From: PXAP01 sp964421595
GTDB taxonomy: Bacteria > Bacteroidota > Bacteroidia > Bacteroidales > PUMT01
Direction: 5' to 3'
Length of the DNA stretch: 64,000 nucleotides
NCBI GenBank assembly: GCA_964421595.1
Contig: CAYQXY010000023.1
Location: forward strand, 1-64,000
Below are positions 27,769-37,005 of the stretch, piece after piece (the first letter of the stretch is position 1; every line of letters begins with the position of its first letter). Position numbers and translations under genes: made by a program. Under the pieces are notes generated by a model, which was given only the letters and a program-made list of their open reading frames with translations, searched no databases and was not told the origin of the DNA.

Positions 27769-28968
27769 ATGAGAATGTATTTTCTATTCATATTTCTAGG
27801 CTGTCTTTTAATTTCATGCAATGACCGTAACGAGAATGAGAATTACCTGGTTATTCTTTCTATGGATGGTTTTCGCTGGGATTTCCCTGATATGGCTGAT
27901 ACTCCCAATCTCGATTCTATTGCAAAGGCAGGAGTAAAGGCTGAAGCTATCCGTTCAGCTTTTCCTTCAAAGACTTTTCCGAACCATTATACTATGGCTA
28001 CGGGTCTGTTTCCTGATAATCATGGGATTGTGAACAATAGTTTTTATGACCCTGAAACCGGTACGGTCTTCTCCATGAATCACAACCCTACCCGATTTAA
28101 TCCTTACTATTACGGTGGAGAGCCTGTCTGGGTGACAGCTGAAAAGCAGGATGTCAGGACAGCCTCCCTTTTCTGGGTCGGAAGTGAAATACCCATAAAG
28201 GGGGTAAGACCCTCAATATGGAAGTATTATGAACATGGTTTTCCAGTGGAGCAACGTATAGATACTGTTTTAGCCTGGCTGGAGCTACCCGTGAATGAGC
28301 GCCCCCGCCTTATTATGTGGTACATACATGAGCCTGATGTAACCGGTCATTACCAGGGACCTGAAAGTGCAGAAAATATGGCTGTTGTTTCAAGGCTGGA
28401 CAGCCTTGTGGGAGTGTTCAGCCGCAAAGTCAGGGAGCTCGAATATTCAGACAGGATAAACCTCATCTTTACTTCCGATCACGGTATGGGTTCAACATCT
28501 CAGGAAATGACAGTTACTCTCTCCGACCATGTTCCTGAAGAATGGGTTGAACATGTTCTTGGAGGCAACCCGGTATATAATATCAGGGCGAAACATGGGT
28601 ATATTGATTCGGTATATAACAGGATAAAAAAAATTGAAAATATTTCAGTGTGGAGACGTGGTGAAGTCCCTGCCGAATTGAATTACGGGAACAATCCAAG
28701 GACCCTTGACCTGATAGTAGCTGCCGACAGTTCCTGGTCAGTTAACTGGTCGGAAGCCAATGTTTATAAAGGCACTCATGGTTATGATATAAGACAGCGC
28801 GATATGCAGGCAATCTTCTATGCTGGTGGACCGGCATTTCGGAAGGGCCATGTTCACCCTGTATTTGACAATGTAGACCTTTACCCTCTTATTACTCATA
28901 TATTGGGGATCATTCCTGAAAAAACTGATGGAGATATCAAAAAAACCCGGGATATGCTGGTAGAATGA
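27769..28968 (+). CDS. nucleotide pyrophosphatase/phosphodiesterase-type (NPP) lipoprotein
   Basis: The 399-residue protein has a lipoprotein signal (FLFIFLGCLLISC, Cys17) and an alkaline-phosphatase-superfamily domain of the type I phosphodiesterase/NPP kind. VILSMDGFRWD supplies the first metal-site Asp. PSKTFPNHYTMATGLFPDNHGIVNN, described in two parts here, has the nucleophile Thr in SKTFPNH; MWYIHEPDVTGH supplies metal ligands; and TSDHGMG supplies Asp and His. Such enzymes hydrolyse phosphodiester or pyrophosphate bonds of nucleotides or lipids and require two zinc ions. It would sit in the outer membrane or face the periplasm. The gene is alone between the intron remnant and the ribonucleotide reductase gene. 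Confidence 0.88.
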   Translation: MRMYFLFIFLGCLLISCNDRNENENYLVILSMDGFRWDFPDMADTPNLDSIAKAGVKAEAIRSAFPSKTFPNHYTMATGLFPDNHGIVNNSFYDPETGTVFSMNHNPTRFNPYYYGGEPVWVTAEKQDVRTASLFWVGSEIPIKGVRPSIWKYYEHGFPVEQRIDTVLAWLELPVNERPRLIMWYIHEPDVTGHYQGPESAENMAVVSRLDSLVGVFSRKVRELEYSDRINLIFTSDHGMGSTSQEMTVTLSDHVPEEWVEHVLGGNPVYNIRAKHGYIDSVYNRIKKIENISVWRRGEVPAELNYGNNPRTLDLIVAADSSWSVNWSEANVYKGTHGYDIRQRDMQAIFYAGGPAFRKGHVHPVFDNVDLYPLITHILGIIPEKTDGDIKKTRDMLVE

Positions 28969-29173
28969 TAAGTGGTGTTTTTTGATACTGAAGTTATTTG
29001 AAAAGATAAAACTTTTCACGCTCATAATCAGCAACAAACCTTTCAAGTTAATAACCTTCCTGAAATGTTGATAACTACGAAGTTTATTGTGGTGACAAAA
29101 CAAGCATCATTATTTAATTTTATAGATTATACAATCTACTTTATTTTTTTGTTAAATTACTAATTCTCAGCAT

Positions 29174-31765
29174 ATGCAATCAAAGGAGATGTCCGTTAAA
29201 AATATGACAAGTACAGAATCTCAGCTACCAGGTCGTAAGGTGGAGCCCCAGCTATATACATACGAGGAAGCATACAGGCACTCTCTTGAATATTTTAAAG
29301 GTGATGAACTGGCAGCCAGGGTCTGGGTTGCCAAATACTCCCTGAAGGATTCCCATGGTAACCTCTTTGAACTTACCCCTGATGATATGCACAGGAGGCT
29401 TGCCGGCGAGATAGCGCGAATTGAGAAAAAGTATCCGAACCCACTCACGGAAGAGGATATTTTTATGTTGATGAAGGACTTCAAATATATAGTCCCACAG
29501 GGTGGACCAATGACCGGTATAGGAAACGATTTTCAGATCGCATCTTTATCCAATTGCTTTGTCATCGGGAATGATTCCGGAGCTGATTCCTATGGAGGGA
29601 TAATGAAAGTTGACCAGGAGCAGGTTCAGCTTATGAAAAGAAGAGGAGGAGTAGGACATGATCTCTCACATGTCAGGCCTTCAGGCAGCCCTGTTCTGAA
29701 CTCAGCACTAACCTCAACCGGAGTTGTGCCCTTTATGGAAAGGTATTCAAACTCTACCCGTGAAGTTGCCCAGGATGGAAGAAGAGGTGCTCTCATGCTT
29801 TCTATTTCAATAAAGCACCCTGATGCCGAGAAGTTCATTGATGCCAAACTGGAGTCAGGAAAGGTCACAGGAGCCAATGTTTCTGTAAAGATAGATGATG
29901 AGTTCATGCAGGCTGTCATCGGCAAAAAAGTCTACAACCAGCAGTTCCCTGTGAAATCAGATGATCCTGTTGTAAAACGTGAAGCTGATGCGGGAAAACT
30001 ATGGAAAAAGATTGTGCATAACGCATGGAAATCGGCCGAACCGGGTATTCTTTTCTGGGACACTGTTATCAGGGAATCGGTACCTGACTCATACGCAGAT
30101 ATGGGATACAATACAGTCTCCACAAATCCGTGCGGAGAGATACCGTTGTGCCCGTATGACAGTTGCAGGCTGCTTGCCATAAACCTGTACAATTATGTTG
30201 ATGAACCTTTTACCTCAAACGCAAAATTTGATTTCACCAGATTCAAGGAGCATATCGGGTATGCACAGCGCATAATGGATGATATTATCGATCTTGAACT
30301 CGAGAAAATAGATAAGATTCTTGATAAGATTGTAAAAGATCCTGAAGATGATGAAATAAAGCGTGTAGAACGAAAACTATGGGAGAATATCCGTATAAAG
30401 GCAGAAGAAGGACGTCGTACCGGTGTCGGCATTACTGCTGAAGGTGATATGCTGGCTGCTCTGGGGCTTACCTATGGCACTGACAATGCCACTGATTTTT
30501 CAATCGAGATTCATAAGACTGTAGCTCTTGAAGCTTACCGGTCATCTGTTAACATGGCCCGGGAACGTGGTGCATTTACTATTTATGATTCACAAAGGGA
30601 AAAGAACAATCCTTTTATAAACCGTCTCAAAAACGAAGACGAGCAACTTTACAGGGATATGGTCAGGTACGGTCGCCGGAACATCGCACTGCTTACAATA
30701 GCACCCACCGGTACAACCAGTCTGATGACACAGACCACTTCAGGAATAGAACCTGTATTCATGCCTTTTTACAAAAGACGGCGTAAAGTTAATCCGAATG
30801 ATAAGGAAGTAACAATTACTTTTGTCGATGATGTTGGCGATTCATGGGAAGAATACCTTGTTTTCCACCATAAGTTTTTAACCTGGCTGGAGGTTAACGG
30901 GTACAATGTTGAGGAGGTAAAGAAGTATGATGAAGAGGCTGTAAATAAGCTTGTTGAAAAGTCTCCATATTACAAGGCCACTTCCAATGATGTTGATTGG
31001 CTGAGCAAAGTAAGGATGCAGGGTGCAATACAAAAATGGGTTGATCATTCCATTAGTGTTACCATTAATCTGCCTGCCGATGCAAAGGAAGAACTTGTCG
31101 GCAAGCTGTATATAGCTGCCTGGGAGAGCGGATGCAAAGGTGTTACTGTCTATCGTGATGGTTCACGGTCTGGTGTTTTAATAAGCAATAAAAAAGAGAA
31201 GAAGGATGATATTCACCATTCGGTTAAGAGGCCCGAAGTGCTCGAGGCCGATGTAGTGAGATTTATGAATAATGACGAGAAATGGATTGCATTTGTCGGA
31301 AAGCTTGACGGAAGGCCCTATGAGATATTTACCGGTAAGGAAGATGATGATGTGCTCCCGATTCCCAAGACAATCAAAAAAGGCTTTATTATCAAGAATA
31401 AGCAGGACGATGGAACCAAGAGATATGATTTCCGTTATATTGACAAGCATGGTTACGGAAACACATTCGAAGGTCTGTCACGGATGTTTGACACCGAGTT
31501 CTGGAATTACGCCAAGCTGATTTCAGGGGTATTGAGACATGGTATGCCAATTCCTGATGTTGTAAACCTGGTTTCATCACTCAGACTTGATTCTGAGGCG
31601 ATAAACACATGGAAGAACGGAGTGGAACGCACTCTGCGCAAGTATATCCCAAACGGCACTAAGCCCAAAAAAGAAGTCAAATGCCAGAATTGCGATTCTA
31701 CAAACCTGATGTTCCAGGAGGGTTGTCTGACCTGTAAGGATTGCGGAAATTCAAAATGCGGCTGA
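29174..31765 (+). CDS. nrdJ: adenosylcobalamin-dependent (class II) ribonucleoside-diphosphate reductase
   Basis: The 863-residue protein has the class II reductase core: Cys128 in SNCFVIGN, the active-site loop NPCGEIPLCPYD with Cys320 and Glu322, and the phosphate-binding loop APTGTTSLMTQTTSG. The partner cysteine block ESGCKGVTVYRDGSRSGVL lies at about 650-670. A C-terminal extension follows, ending in a zinc ribbon (CQNCDSTN ... CLTCKDCGNSKC) that in this family serves as the redox shuttle. It makes deoxynucleotides using adenosylcobalamin instead of an iron radical subunit, so no nrdB is needed. I saw no cobalamin riboswitch in the 205-bp leader. Bacteroidota often carry this gene together with class I or III enzymes elsewhere. 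Confidence 0.93.
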   Translation: MQSKEMSVKNMTSTESQLPGRKVEPQLYTYEEAYRHSLEYFKGDELAARVWVAKYSLKDSHGNLFELTPDDMHRRLAGEIARIEKKYPNPLTEEDIFMLMKDFKYIVPQGGPMTGIGNDFQIASLSNCFVIGNDSGADSYGGIMKVDQEQVQLMKRRGGVGHDLSHVRPSGSPVLNSALTSTGVVPFMERYSNSTREVAQDGRRGALMLSISIKHPDAEKFIDAKLESGKVTGANVSVKIDDEFMQAVIGKKVYNQQFPVKSDDPVVKREADAGKLWKKIVHNAWKSAEPGILFWDTVIRESVPDSYADMGYNTVSTNPCGEIPLCPYDSCRLLAINLYNYVDEPFTSNAKFDFTRFKEHIGYAQRIMDDIIDLELEKIDKILDKIVKDPEDDEIKRVERKLWENIRIKAEEGRRTGVGITAEGDMLAALGLTYGTDNATDFSIEIHKTVALEAYRSSVNMARERGAFTIYDSQREKNNPFINRLKNEDEQLYRDMVRYGRRNIALLTIAPTGTTSLMTQTTSGIEPVFMPFYKRRRKVNPNDKEVTITFVDDVGDSWEEYLVFHHKFLTWLEVNGYNVEEVKKYDEEAVNKLVEKSPYYKATSNDVDWLSKVRMQGAIQKWVDHSISVTINLPADAKEELVGKLYIAAWESGCKGVTVYRDGSRSGVLISNKKEKKDDIHHSVKRPEVLEADVVRFMNNDEKWIAFVGKLDGRPYEIFTGKEDDDVLPIPKTIKKGFIIKNKQDDGTKRYDFRYIDKHGYGNTFEGLSRMFDTEFWNYAKLISGVLRHGMPIPDVVNLVSSLRLDSEAINTWKNGVERTLRKYIPNGTKPKKEVKCQNCDSTNLMFQEGCLTCKDCGNSKCG

Positions 31766-31864
31766 TAAGGCGGTTATTTCCTAATTACCTGTGATTTTAC
31801 TTCAGGTGGCAGGGGAAAAATATATCAGCGCAAAGACCAGTATTGTATATAGAAACATTCCAAA

Positions 31865-31909
31865 AATACACCAATTAGCTAATTATTTGGCTTTTGGTGT
31901 ATTACTGTT
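31865..31909. terminator. bidirectional terminator between nrdJ and kbl
   Basis: AATACACCAA (31865-31874) and TTGGTGTATT (31894-31903) form a perfect 10-bp stem with a 19-base loop, followed on the plus strand by ACTGTTTTT and on the minus strand by TTTTTGG. It lies in the 323-bp gap between convergent genes; the rest of that gap holds nothing recognisable. Confidence 0.55.
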
Positions 31910-32088
31910 TTTCAGGAGCCACTGCGATTTAAATACCATCATTGGTAAGGGGAGCAGCAGTGAGCCAATAATTTCAAGAGAGTTTATTTTTTTCTCCATA
32001 ATTTGCTAATAAAACATTTTGATTCCGGGTCACCTCCATTGGACTCTGAAAATGGGTCTGGATCACCAATCTTGAATGAATAAATTTT

Positions 32089-33288
32089 CTAATGGGTTGT
32101 TTTTAAGACATTTAGTTCCTTCCCGACTTTTATAAAGGCTGATATGCATTTATCGAGGTGCTCCTTCTCATGCGCTGCAGATATCTGAACCCTTATTCTT
32201 GCCTGCCCTTTTGGGACAACCGGGTAGTAAAAACCAATAACATATATGCCTTCGTCGAGAAGCCTGGCGGCAAAATCCTGTGAAAGTTTTGCTTCGTACA
32301 GCATAACGGCAATTATGGCAGACTTGCTTGGTTTAATATCGAAACCGGCTGATTTCATTTTCTCCATGAAATACCCGGTATTCTTATGTAGCTTTTCCTG
32401 CAGTTCATGAGTTTCGGCCATCATATCAAACATTCTGATACCTGCACTGACAACAGATGGCGGCAGAGAGTTGGAGAAGAGGTAAGGCCTGGATCTTTGC
32501 CTTAAGATCTCAATTATCTCTTTTCTGCCTGTTGTAAATCCCCCGATTGCCCCGCCAAAAGCTTTGCCCAGTGTGCCGGTAATAATATCAACCTTACCGC
32601 GCACATCAAACAATTCGGTAACACCTCTCCCTGTCTCGCCAACCACACCGGCAGAATGGCATTCATCCACCATAACCATGGCATCATACTTTTCTGCAAG
32701 ACTGATTATAACATCCATTGGTGCAACATTTCCATCCATGGAAAAAACTCCATCGGTCACAATAAGCCTGAATCTTTGTGATTGTGCTTCTTTAAGCTTC
32801 TCCTCGAGGTCAGCCATATCGGCGTTCTGGTAACGATAACGTTGTGCCTTGCATAATCTCACGCCATCAATAATTGAGGCATGATTCAGTGAATCGGATA
32901 TTATTGCATCCTCTTCTGTAAGCAGAGGTTCAAATACCCCTCCATTGGCATCAAAACATGCTGCGTAAAGTATAGTATCTTCGGTTCCGAAATATTCAGC
33001 TACTTTTTGCTCAAGCTTTTTATGCAGATCCTGGGTGCCGCAAATAAACCTCACCGAAGACATGCCGTATCCGTGTGTATCAAGGCCCTCTTTTGCTGCC
33101 TCAATGAGGGAGGGATGATTTGAAAGTCCGAGATAGTTATTCGCACAGAAATTCAGTACCCTGTTACCATTGCTAACCATAATCTCTGCATCCTGGGGCG
33201 ATACTATGATCCTCTCCTGTTTATAGAGTCCGGCTTCCCTAATACTTTCAAGTTCCTGAGTCAGGTGGTCCTTAATTTTTCCGTACAT
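32089..33288 (-). CDS. kbl: glycine C-acetyltransferase (2-amino-3-ketobutyrate CoA ligase)
   Basis: A PLP-dependent alpha-oxoamine synthase of 399 residues. Motifs include NYLGLSNHPSLIEAAKEGL, the substrate loop RFICGTQDLHKKLE, VDECHSAGVVG (Asp contacting the PLP pyridine N) and IITGTLGKAFGGAIGG with the PLP-binding Lys. Kbl cleaves 2-amino-3-oxobutyrate with CoA to glycine and acetyl-CoA. The first in-frame ATG (33339) would add 17 residues, but the -7-like promoter at 33337-33344 lies over it, so I choose the ATG at 33288 (MYGKIKDHLTQEL), which is also the usual family start. The matching threonine dehydrogenase is at 35733, completing the threonine-to-glycine route. Confidence 0.95.
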   Translation of the reverse strand: MYGKIKDHLTQELESIREAGLYKQERIIVSPQDAEIMVSNGNRVLNFCANNYLGLSNHPSLIEAAKEGLDTHGYGMSSVRFICGTQDLHKKLEQKVAEYFGTEDTILYAACFDANGGVFEPLLTEEDAIISDSLNHASIIDGVRLCKAQRYRYQNADMADLEEKLKEAQSQRFRLIVTDGVFSMDGNVAPMDVIISLAEKYDAMVMVDECHSAGVVGETGRGVTELFDVRGKVDIITGTLGKAFGGAIGGFTTGRKEIIEILRQRSRPYLFSNSLPPSVVSAGIRMFDMMAETHELQEKLHKNTGYFMEKMKSAGFDIKPSKSAIIAVMLYEAKLSQDFAARLLDEGIYVIGFYYPVVPKGQARIRVQISAAHEKEHLDKCISAFIKVGKELNVLKTTH

Positions 33289-33336
33289 ATCTGCAAATTT
33301 TATTGATAAAATTGGTTTTGGCCATAATCTGATTTG

Positions 33337-33344
33337 CAAAGATA
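33337..33344 (-). promoter_or_regulatory. candidate promoter of kbl
   Basis: CAAAGATA reads TATCTTTG on the minus strand, a full match to TAnnTTTG, placing the transcript start near 33330 and giving a leader of about 40 nt to the ATG at 33288. This argues against the longer reading frame start at 33339. A -33 TTTG is not evident. Confidence 0.5.
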
Positions 33345-33388
33345 AACTTTTTTGGATTTCACATTGTATCCCAAATTATGCTGTACAA

Positions 33389-33412
33389 ATGAATCACCAT
33401 GGGTGGTGCATC
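33389..33412. repeat. short palindromic intergenic repeat
   Basis: ATGAATCACC-ATGG-GTGGTGCATC is a near-perfect palindrome in the divergent gap upstream of kbl. Its arms match the GATGAATCNCC / GGGTGATNCATC pair seen at 7415, 45475 and 45549. It may be a hairpin-forming dispersed repeat. Confidence 0.5.
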
Positions 33413-33562
33413 CTTGACGACCACGTGATATAGCAGAATAACATGTATATACATTAACAGCAGATCAACCGGATTAAAATATTTTATCAGCCTGTTATCC
33501 CGGTATAGTTCAATTCCAGATTGAAGAGCCGATCCCTGATAAGAACCTGTGCGGAATTTGAA

Positions 33563-35386
33563 TTAGGGCCTCAGGCTTATGCCAAGCCAGAACTGCATAC
33601 CGGTGCGGAGCTCATCCACAAGGGAATGTTTTTCAAACCCGGGGGAAACTACCAACCGGACACCGAACAATTTTGAAGGATGGAATGTTATGCCTCCGAT
33701 CAGGCTGGTGCTGATAATGCTTAATCTTTCATTGGGTTCCTTAATTCTTTCACCTGTGTTGTGTTCAATCAGGGGCTGCTGGTCATCTTGTATCCTTTCC
33801 CTGTAATCATAAAGTACCAGAGTGGAATTTTCGATTTTCCAGAAATTCATAATACGGTTTATTCCAAGCATTATTTTAAATTGATCATTGATATCATAAT
33901 CATAGATCACCGGTATTTGAATTGATCGTAATCTCGAATCAAATGTCCAGTTAATGGTCTTGTCTTCAACTGTTTTCCGGTAATACTCACTGGAATAGTC
34001 AGTCGAATTATACGATGAGCGGTAGAAATAATAAGATTCCGAGAACGCATCAACCTTTTCAGTAGTTGTGGTGGTCTGGGTGCGTAATCCCAGGATTGCC
34101 CCCAGGCTAAGCGCCTGGTTATTCCTGACTTTCCACATTATACCCGATTTGACAAGGTTGTTGCTTATATTCCTTTTTCCGCTTCCGGCCCTGAAGTCGT
34201 GCATGATTGAAAAACCTTCGCTCTCGTTCAAATGGTGTTCTGATTCATAATAGTACTCATTTTCTGATTCAGACTCTATAGTTGATGTAAGTCCGAGATC
34301 CTGCGATAAGCGGGAATAATTATACATAAATCTGAAGCTTAATTCTTCCCTGATCTGGCGGTCCCATTGGAATCCGGAATAGAATACATTCCCCTTGTGA
34401 TCCCAGTTCTGATCGGAAAGGTACCAGTTCTGATAATCACTAAAATTACTATTCCTGTGGCCGCTTTCAGACGCTGATTCATCATCTCTGGCCATAAACT
34501 GATTTGCATTTCCTGAAAGAAAACCACCATACAAACCAAGCCTGTTATTGCCGGTGGAATAAGTGAACCCGAGGGAGGAGTCCCAGTGCCCGTAATCCTG
34601 CGATCTTTCTTCATGGCTTTTCCAGAAAGAGTGGTAGTTCATTTGCTGTGTCCACAGATTGTTGCTTCCAAGGCTACCTTCCCGTTCGAAAATAAACCTC
34701 CCGATCTTGAGACCTATCTCAAAAGCATCATTTACTTCCCATGCAAGAAAAGTGTTAATCGTATGCCCTTCATTATACATCTCATCAGTGCCAGAAAACC
34801 TGTCGGTTATACTGTAGTTCTCCGTTCCGGCGTAACGCATTCCGTCGGCATTCATCCCGGCGACGTTCTTGTATATGTCATGGGGTATTGTATAATATCC
34901 TCCTGAATGGGTTATTAACTGGTAGGTCGCACCCAGTGTTACTCTATTGTTCAGAACCGGAAGCCTGGTAAGGTATGCTGCACTGATAAGTGGTGTGAGT
35001 TCAGTTCGACTCGAGGTATGGTAGTAGCCGTATCTTGGTATATGGTATCCATATTCGTAAAAGCGGGGATAAAATCCATATCCCTTATTTACAATATCCC
35101 GGGTATTCCTGAAATCAAAGTAAAAATAGTTCGAGGGAAGAGTATCCCTGTCAAAACGTGAGAGGTTTGCCGGATTGCGCTCAATCGCAATTAGCGGTTC
35201 ATCTGTAGTAAGTACAAAGGCCGGTGCGAAATTAGCCGTACCCAAAGGATTTACGAAAGAAGGCCTGAAAAAAAAATCCGGTTGTTCAAAGGTCATTTCA
35301 AGCGGCCTGTCTGAGTAGTATTGGGCCTTGAGTGCCGCTGCAAATATTGTTTGCAACAGCATTGCGATTAAAATAGAATTCTTCAT
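33563..35386 (-). CDS. predicted outer-membrane beta-barrel protein, unknown function
   Basis: The 607-residue protein starts with a signal peptide (KNSILIAMLLQTIFAAALKAQ). The mature part is rich in Tyr, Ser, Asn and Arg, with alternating aromatic strands (for example YPRFYEYGYHIPRYGYYH and LGLYGGFLSGNANQF), and ends QFWLGISLRP, a pattern usual for outer-membrane barrels. The gene's very acidic, Tyr/Ser-rich middle (about 395-430, ESESENEYYYESEHH) may form an extracellular loop. I do not recognise a family. It lies between kbl and tdh, so it could be a conserved neighbour or a chance insertion between two genes of one pathway. Confidence 0.65.
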   Translation of the reverse strand: MKNSILIAMLLQTIFAAALKAQYYSDRPLEMTFEQPDFFFRPSFVNPLGTANFAPAFVLTTDEPLIAIERNPANLSRFDRDTLPSNYFYFDFRNTRDIVNKGYGFYPRFYEYGYHIPRYGYYHTSSRTELTPLISAAYLTRLPVLNNRVTLGATYQLITHSGGYYTIPHDIYKNVAGMNADGMRYAGTENYSITDRFSGTDEMYNEGHTINTFLAWEVNDAFEIGLKIGRFIFEREGSLGSNNLWTQQMNYHSFWKSHEERSQDYGHWDSSLGFTYSTGNNRLGLYGGFLSGNANQFMARDDESASESGHRNSNFSDYQNWYLSDQNWDHKGNVFYSGFQWDRQIREELSFRFMYNYSRLSQDLGLTSTIESESENEYYYESEHHLNESEGFSIMHDFRAGSGKRNISNNLVKSGIMWKVRNNQALSLGAILGLRTQTTTTTEKVDAFSESYYFYRSSYNSTDYSSEYYRKTVEDKTINWTFDSRLRSIQIPVIYDYDINDQFKIMLGINRIMNFWKIENSTLVLYDYRERIQDDQQPLIEHNTGERIKEPNERLSIISTSLIGGITFHPSKLFGVRLVVSPGFEKHSLVDELRTGMQFWLGISLRP

Positions 35387-35732
35387 AATTGAGAATTATG
35401 ATTTAAGGATTGATTTACTCAAATGAGATGCAATTTAGTATTAAGATGCAGAAAAGTGCTGGCTGGTTGCAGCAGTCAGATTTTAATAAATATTGCCAGC
35501 CAGCTTCACAGTACCCGAAAGATCACAGGAATGGCTGAATGAACTTTCTGGTTTTAAAGTGGGATTCATTTTATGATTACATCTGAACAGCAACTATTTT
35601 TAAAAAAAACTTACATCAATAAGAAAACAACTGGTTAACAAGATTTTTTTCATGTTTATGCCATTTGTATTTAATTAATTTTGTCCATAATTTCAGACGA
35701 CTTAATAAACATTATAATTAATCATTCTGTAA
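35387..35732. other. divergent region before tdh, with candidate promoter
   Basis: The 346-bp gap separates the minus-strand barrel gene and tdh. TAATTTTG at 35676-35683 fits the -7 consensus for tdh (leader about 40 nt), with TTTA at 35655-35658 as a weak -33. No other feature was recognised. Confidence 0.4.
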
Positions 35733-36698
35733 ATGAGCAAAATTCTGGTAATTGGATCAGCCGGGCAAATTGGTTCTGAACTGACAGTCACTCTCAGGAA
35801 TATATACGGGGACAATAATGTTATTGCTGGTGTACTCACCGCCAAACCCCCGGAAGAGCATTGTGGCTCCGGTCCATGCGAAGTGGTAGACGTTCTTGAG
35901 GTTGAGGGTTTTGTGTCAGTTGTCAAAAAATACAGGATAGATACAATAGTTAACCTTGCTGCCATCCTTTCTGCAACTGGTGAAAATAACCCGATGCTTG
36001 CATGGGATGTAAACATGAACGGTCTGATCAACGTACTTGAAATTGCCAGGGAGTTCAGGATGAAACAGGTAGTGATACCAAGCTCAATTGCCGTTTTCGG
36101 GCCAACTACACCGGTTGACAATACCCCGCAGGATACCGTACTTAAACCAACAACCATATATGGTGTAACAAAGGTAGCCGGCGAACTGCTGGGCGACTAT
36201 TATGTAAGGAAATACGGACTGGATGTTCGCGGACTGCGTTACCCGGGCATTGTAAGCCATGAAACTTTACCTGGGGGCGGAACGACAGACTATGCTGTTG
36301 CCATATATTTTGAAGCCGTAAAGAATAAAAGGTATACCTGCTTTGTGAATGAGAATACACGGTTGCCAATGATGTATATGCCCGATTGTCTCAAGGCAAC
36401 AACAGACCTGATGCAGGCAGATTTCAGTAAGTTGAAGCATCACAGCGATTTCAACGTGGGTGCAATGAGTTTCAGCGCAGGTGAACTGGCTGCATCTGTA
36501 AAAAAATATATGCCGGAATTTGAGATTTCCTACAAGCCTGACTATCGCCAGGCCATTGCCGACTCATGGCCAGATTCGGTTGACGATTCTGCTGCAAGGG
36601 AAGAATGGGGATGGAAGCCGGAATACGATCTTGATTTAATGACTCAGGATATGCTAAGGGCAATATCCCTGAAGCATAAACAGGGGATTATAATTTAA
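35733..36698 (+). CDS. tdh: L-threonine 3-dehydrogenase, extended SDR type
   Basis: The 321-residue protein is an NAD-dependent extended SDR: glycine motif GSAGQIGSELTVTL near residue 8-21, NLAAILSATGE, the catalytic PSSIAVFGP serine region and YGVTKVAGE (YxxxK). Family members from Bacteroidota such as the Flavobacterium frigidimaris enzyme oxidise L-threonine to 2-amino-3-oxobutyrate, unlike the zinc-dependent E. coli Tdh. LRYPGIVSHETLPGGGTTDY is a block I associate with this threonine dehydrogenase group. The presence of kbl 2.4 kb away on the other strand supports the assignment. Length is normal. Confidence 0.9.
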   Translation: MSKILVIGSAGQIGSELTVTLRNIYGDNNVIAGVLTAKPPEEHCGSGPCEVVDVLEVEGFVSVVKKYRIDTIVNLAAILSATGENNPMLAWDVNMNGLINVLEIAREFRMKQVVIPSSIAVFGPTTPVDNTPQDTVLKPTTIYGVTKVAGELLGDYYVRKYGLDVRGLRYPGIVSHETLPGGGTTDYAVAIYFEAVKNKRYTCFVNENTRLPMMYMPDCLKATTDLMQADFSKLKHHSDFNVGAMSFSAGELAASVKKYMPEFEISYKPDYRQAIADSWPDSVDDSAAREEWGWKPEYDLDLMTQDMLRAISLKHKQGIII

Positions 36699-37005
36699 CT
36701 TATTGGTTATCAGGGTCAATGTCATAATGAATACCTGAATTCCAATTCTTACGCGATTCCTGAAGAGCGCTGCGTGGAAAGCCAACCCGAAAGTTGTGGC
36801 AATCGATGAATCCATGGAAATCAGGTCCCGGGTAAATAAAGGCTGTAAAAATGTGAAATCAGGCTGGATTTTATTCCATAAAAATTAAATGACGCAATAG
36901 TTGTTTGCATATAGTTGAAAACAACCGGATGCGTTCCCGGTGCAAGATTTATTCATGATGCCTGATGTATTTTTAGTAATTTTGTGCAAACAAAAATAGC
37001 TTAAC
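36699..37005. other. intergenic tdh to gltX with candidate gltX promoter
   Basis: A 307-bp gap. TAATTTTG at 36977-36984 fits TAnnTTTG and would put the gltX transcript start about 15 nt before its ATG. A single GATGAATCCATGG-like sequence near 36807 resembles one arm of the dispersed repeat. No ORF was recognised. Confidence 0.4.

Noticed and set aside
28969..29173. Possible cobalamin riboswitch before the B12-dependent reductase
   Set aside because: The 205-bp leader lacks a B12-box-like sequence and is mostly A+T-rich.
33289..33339. Longer N-terminus of kbl from the ATG at 33339
   Set aside because: A TAnnTTTG-type promoter element overlaps this ATG, and family members start at MYGKIKDH.
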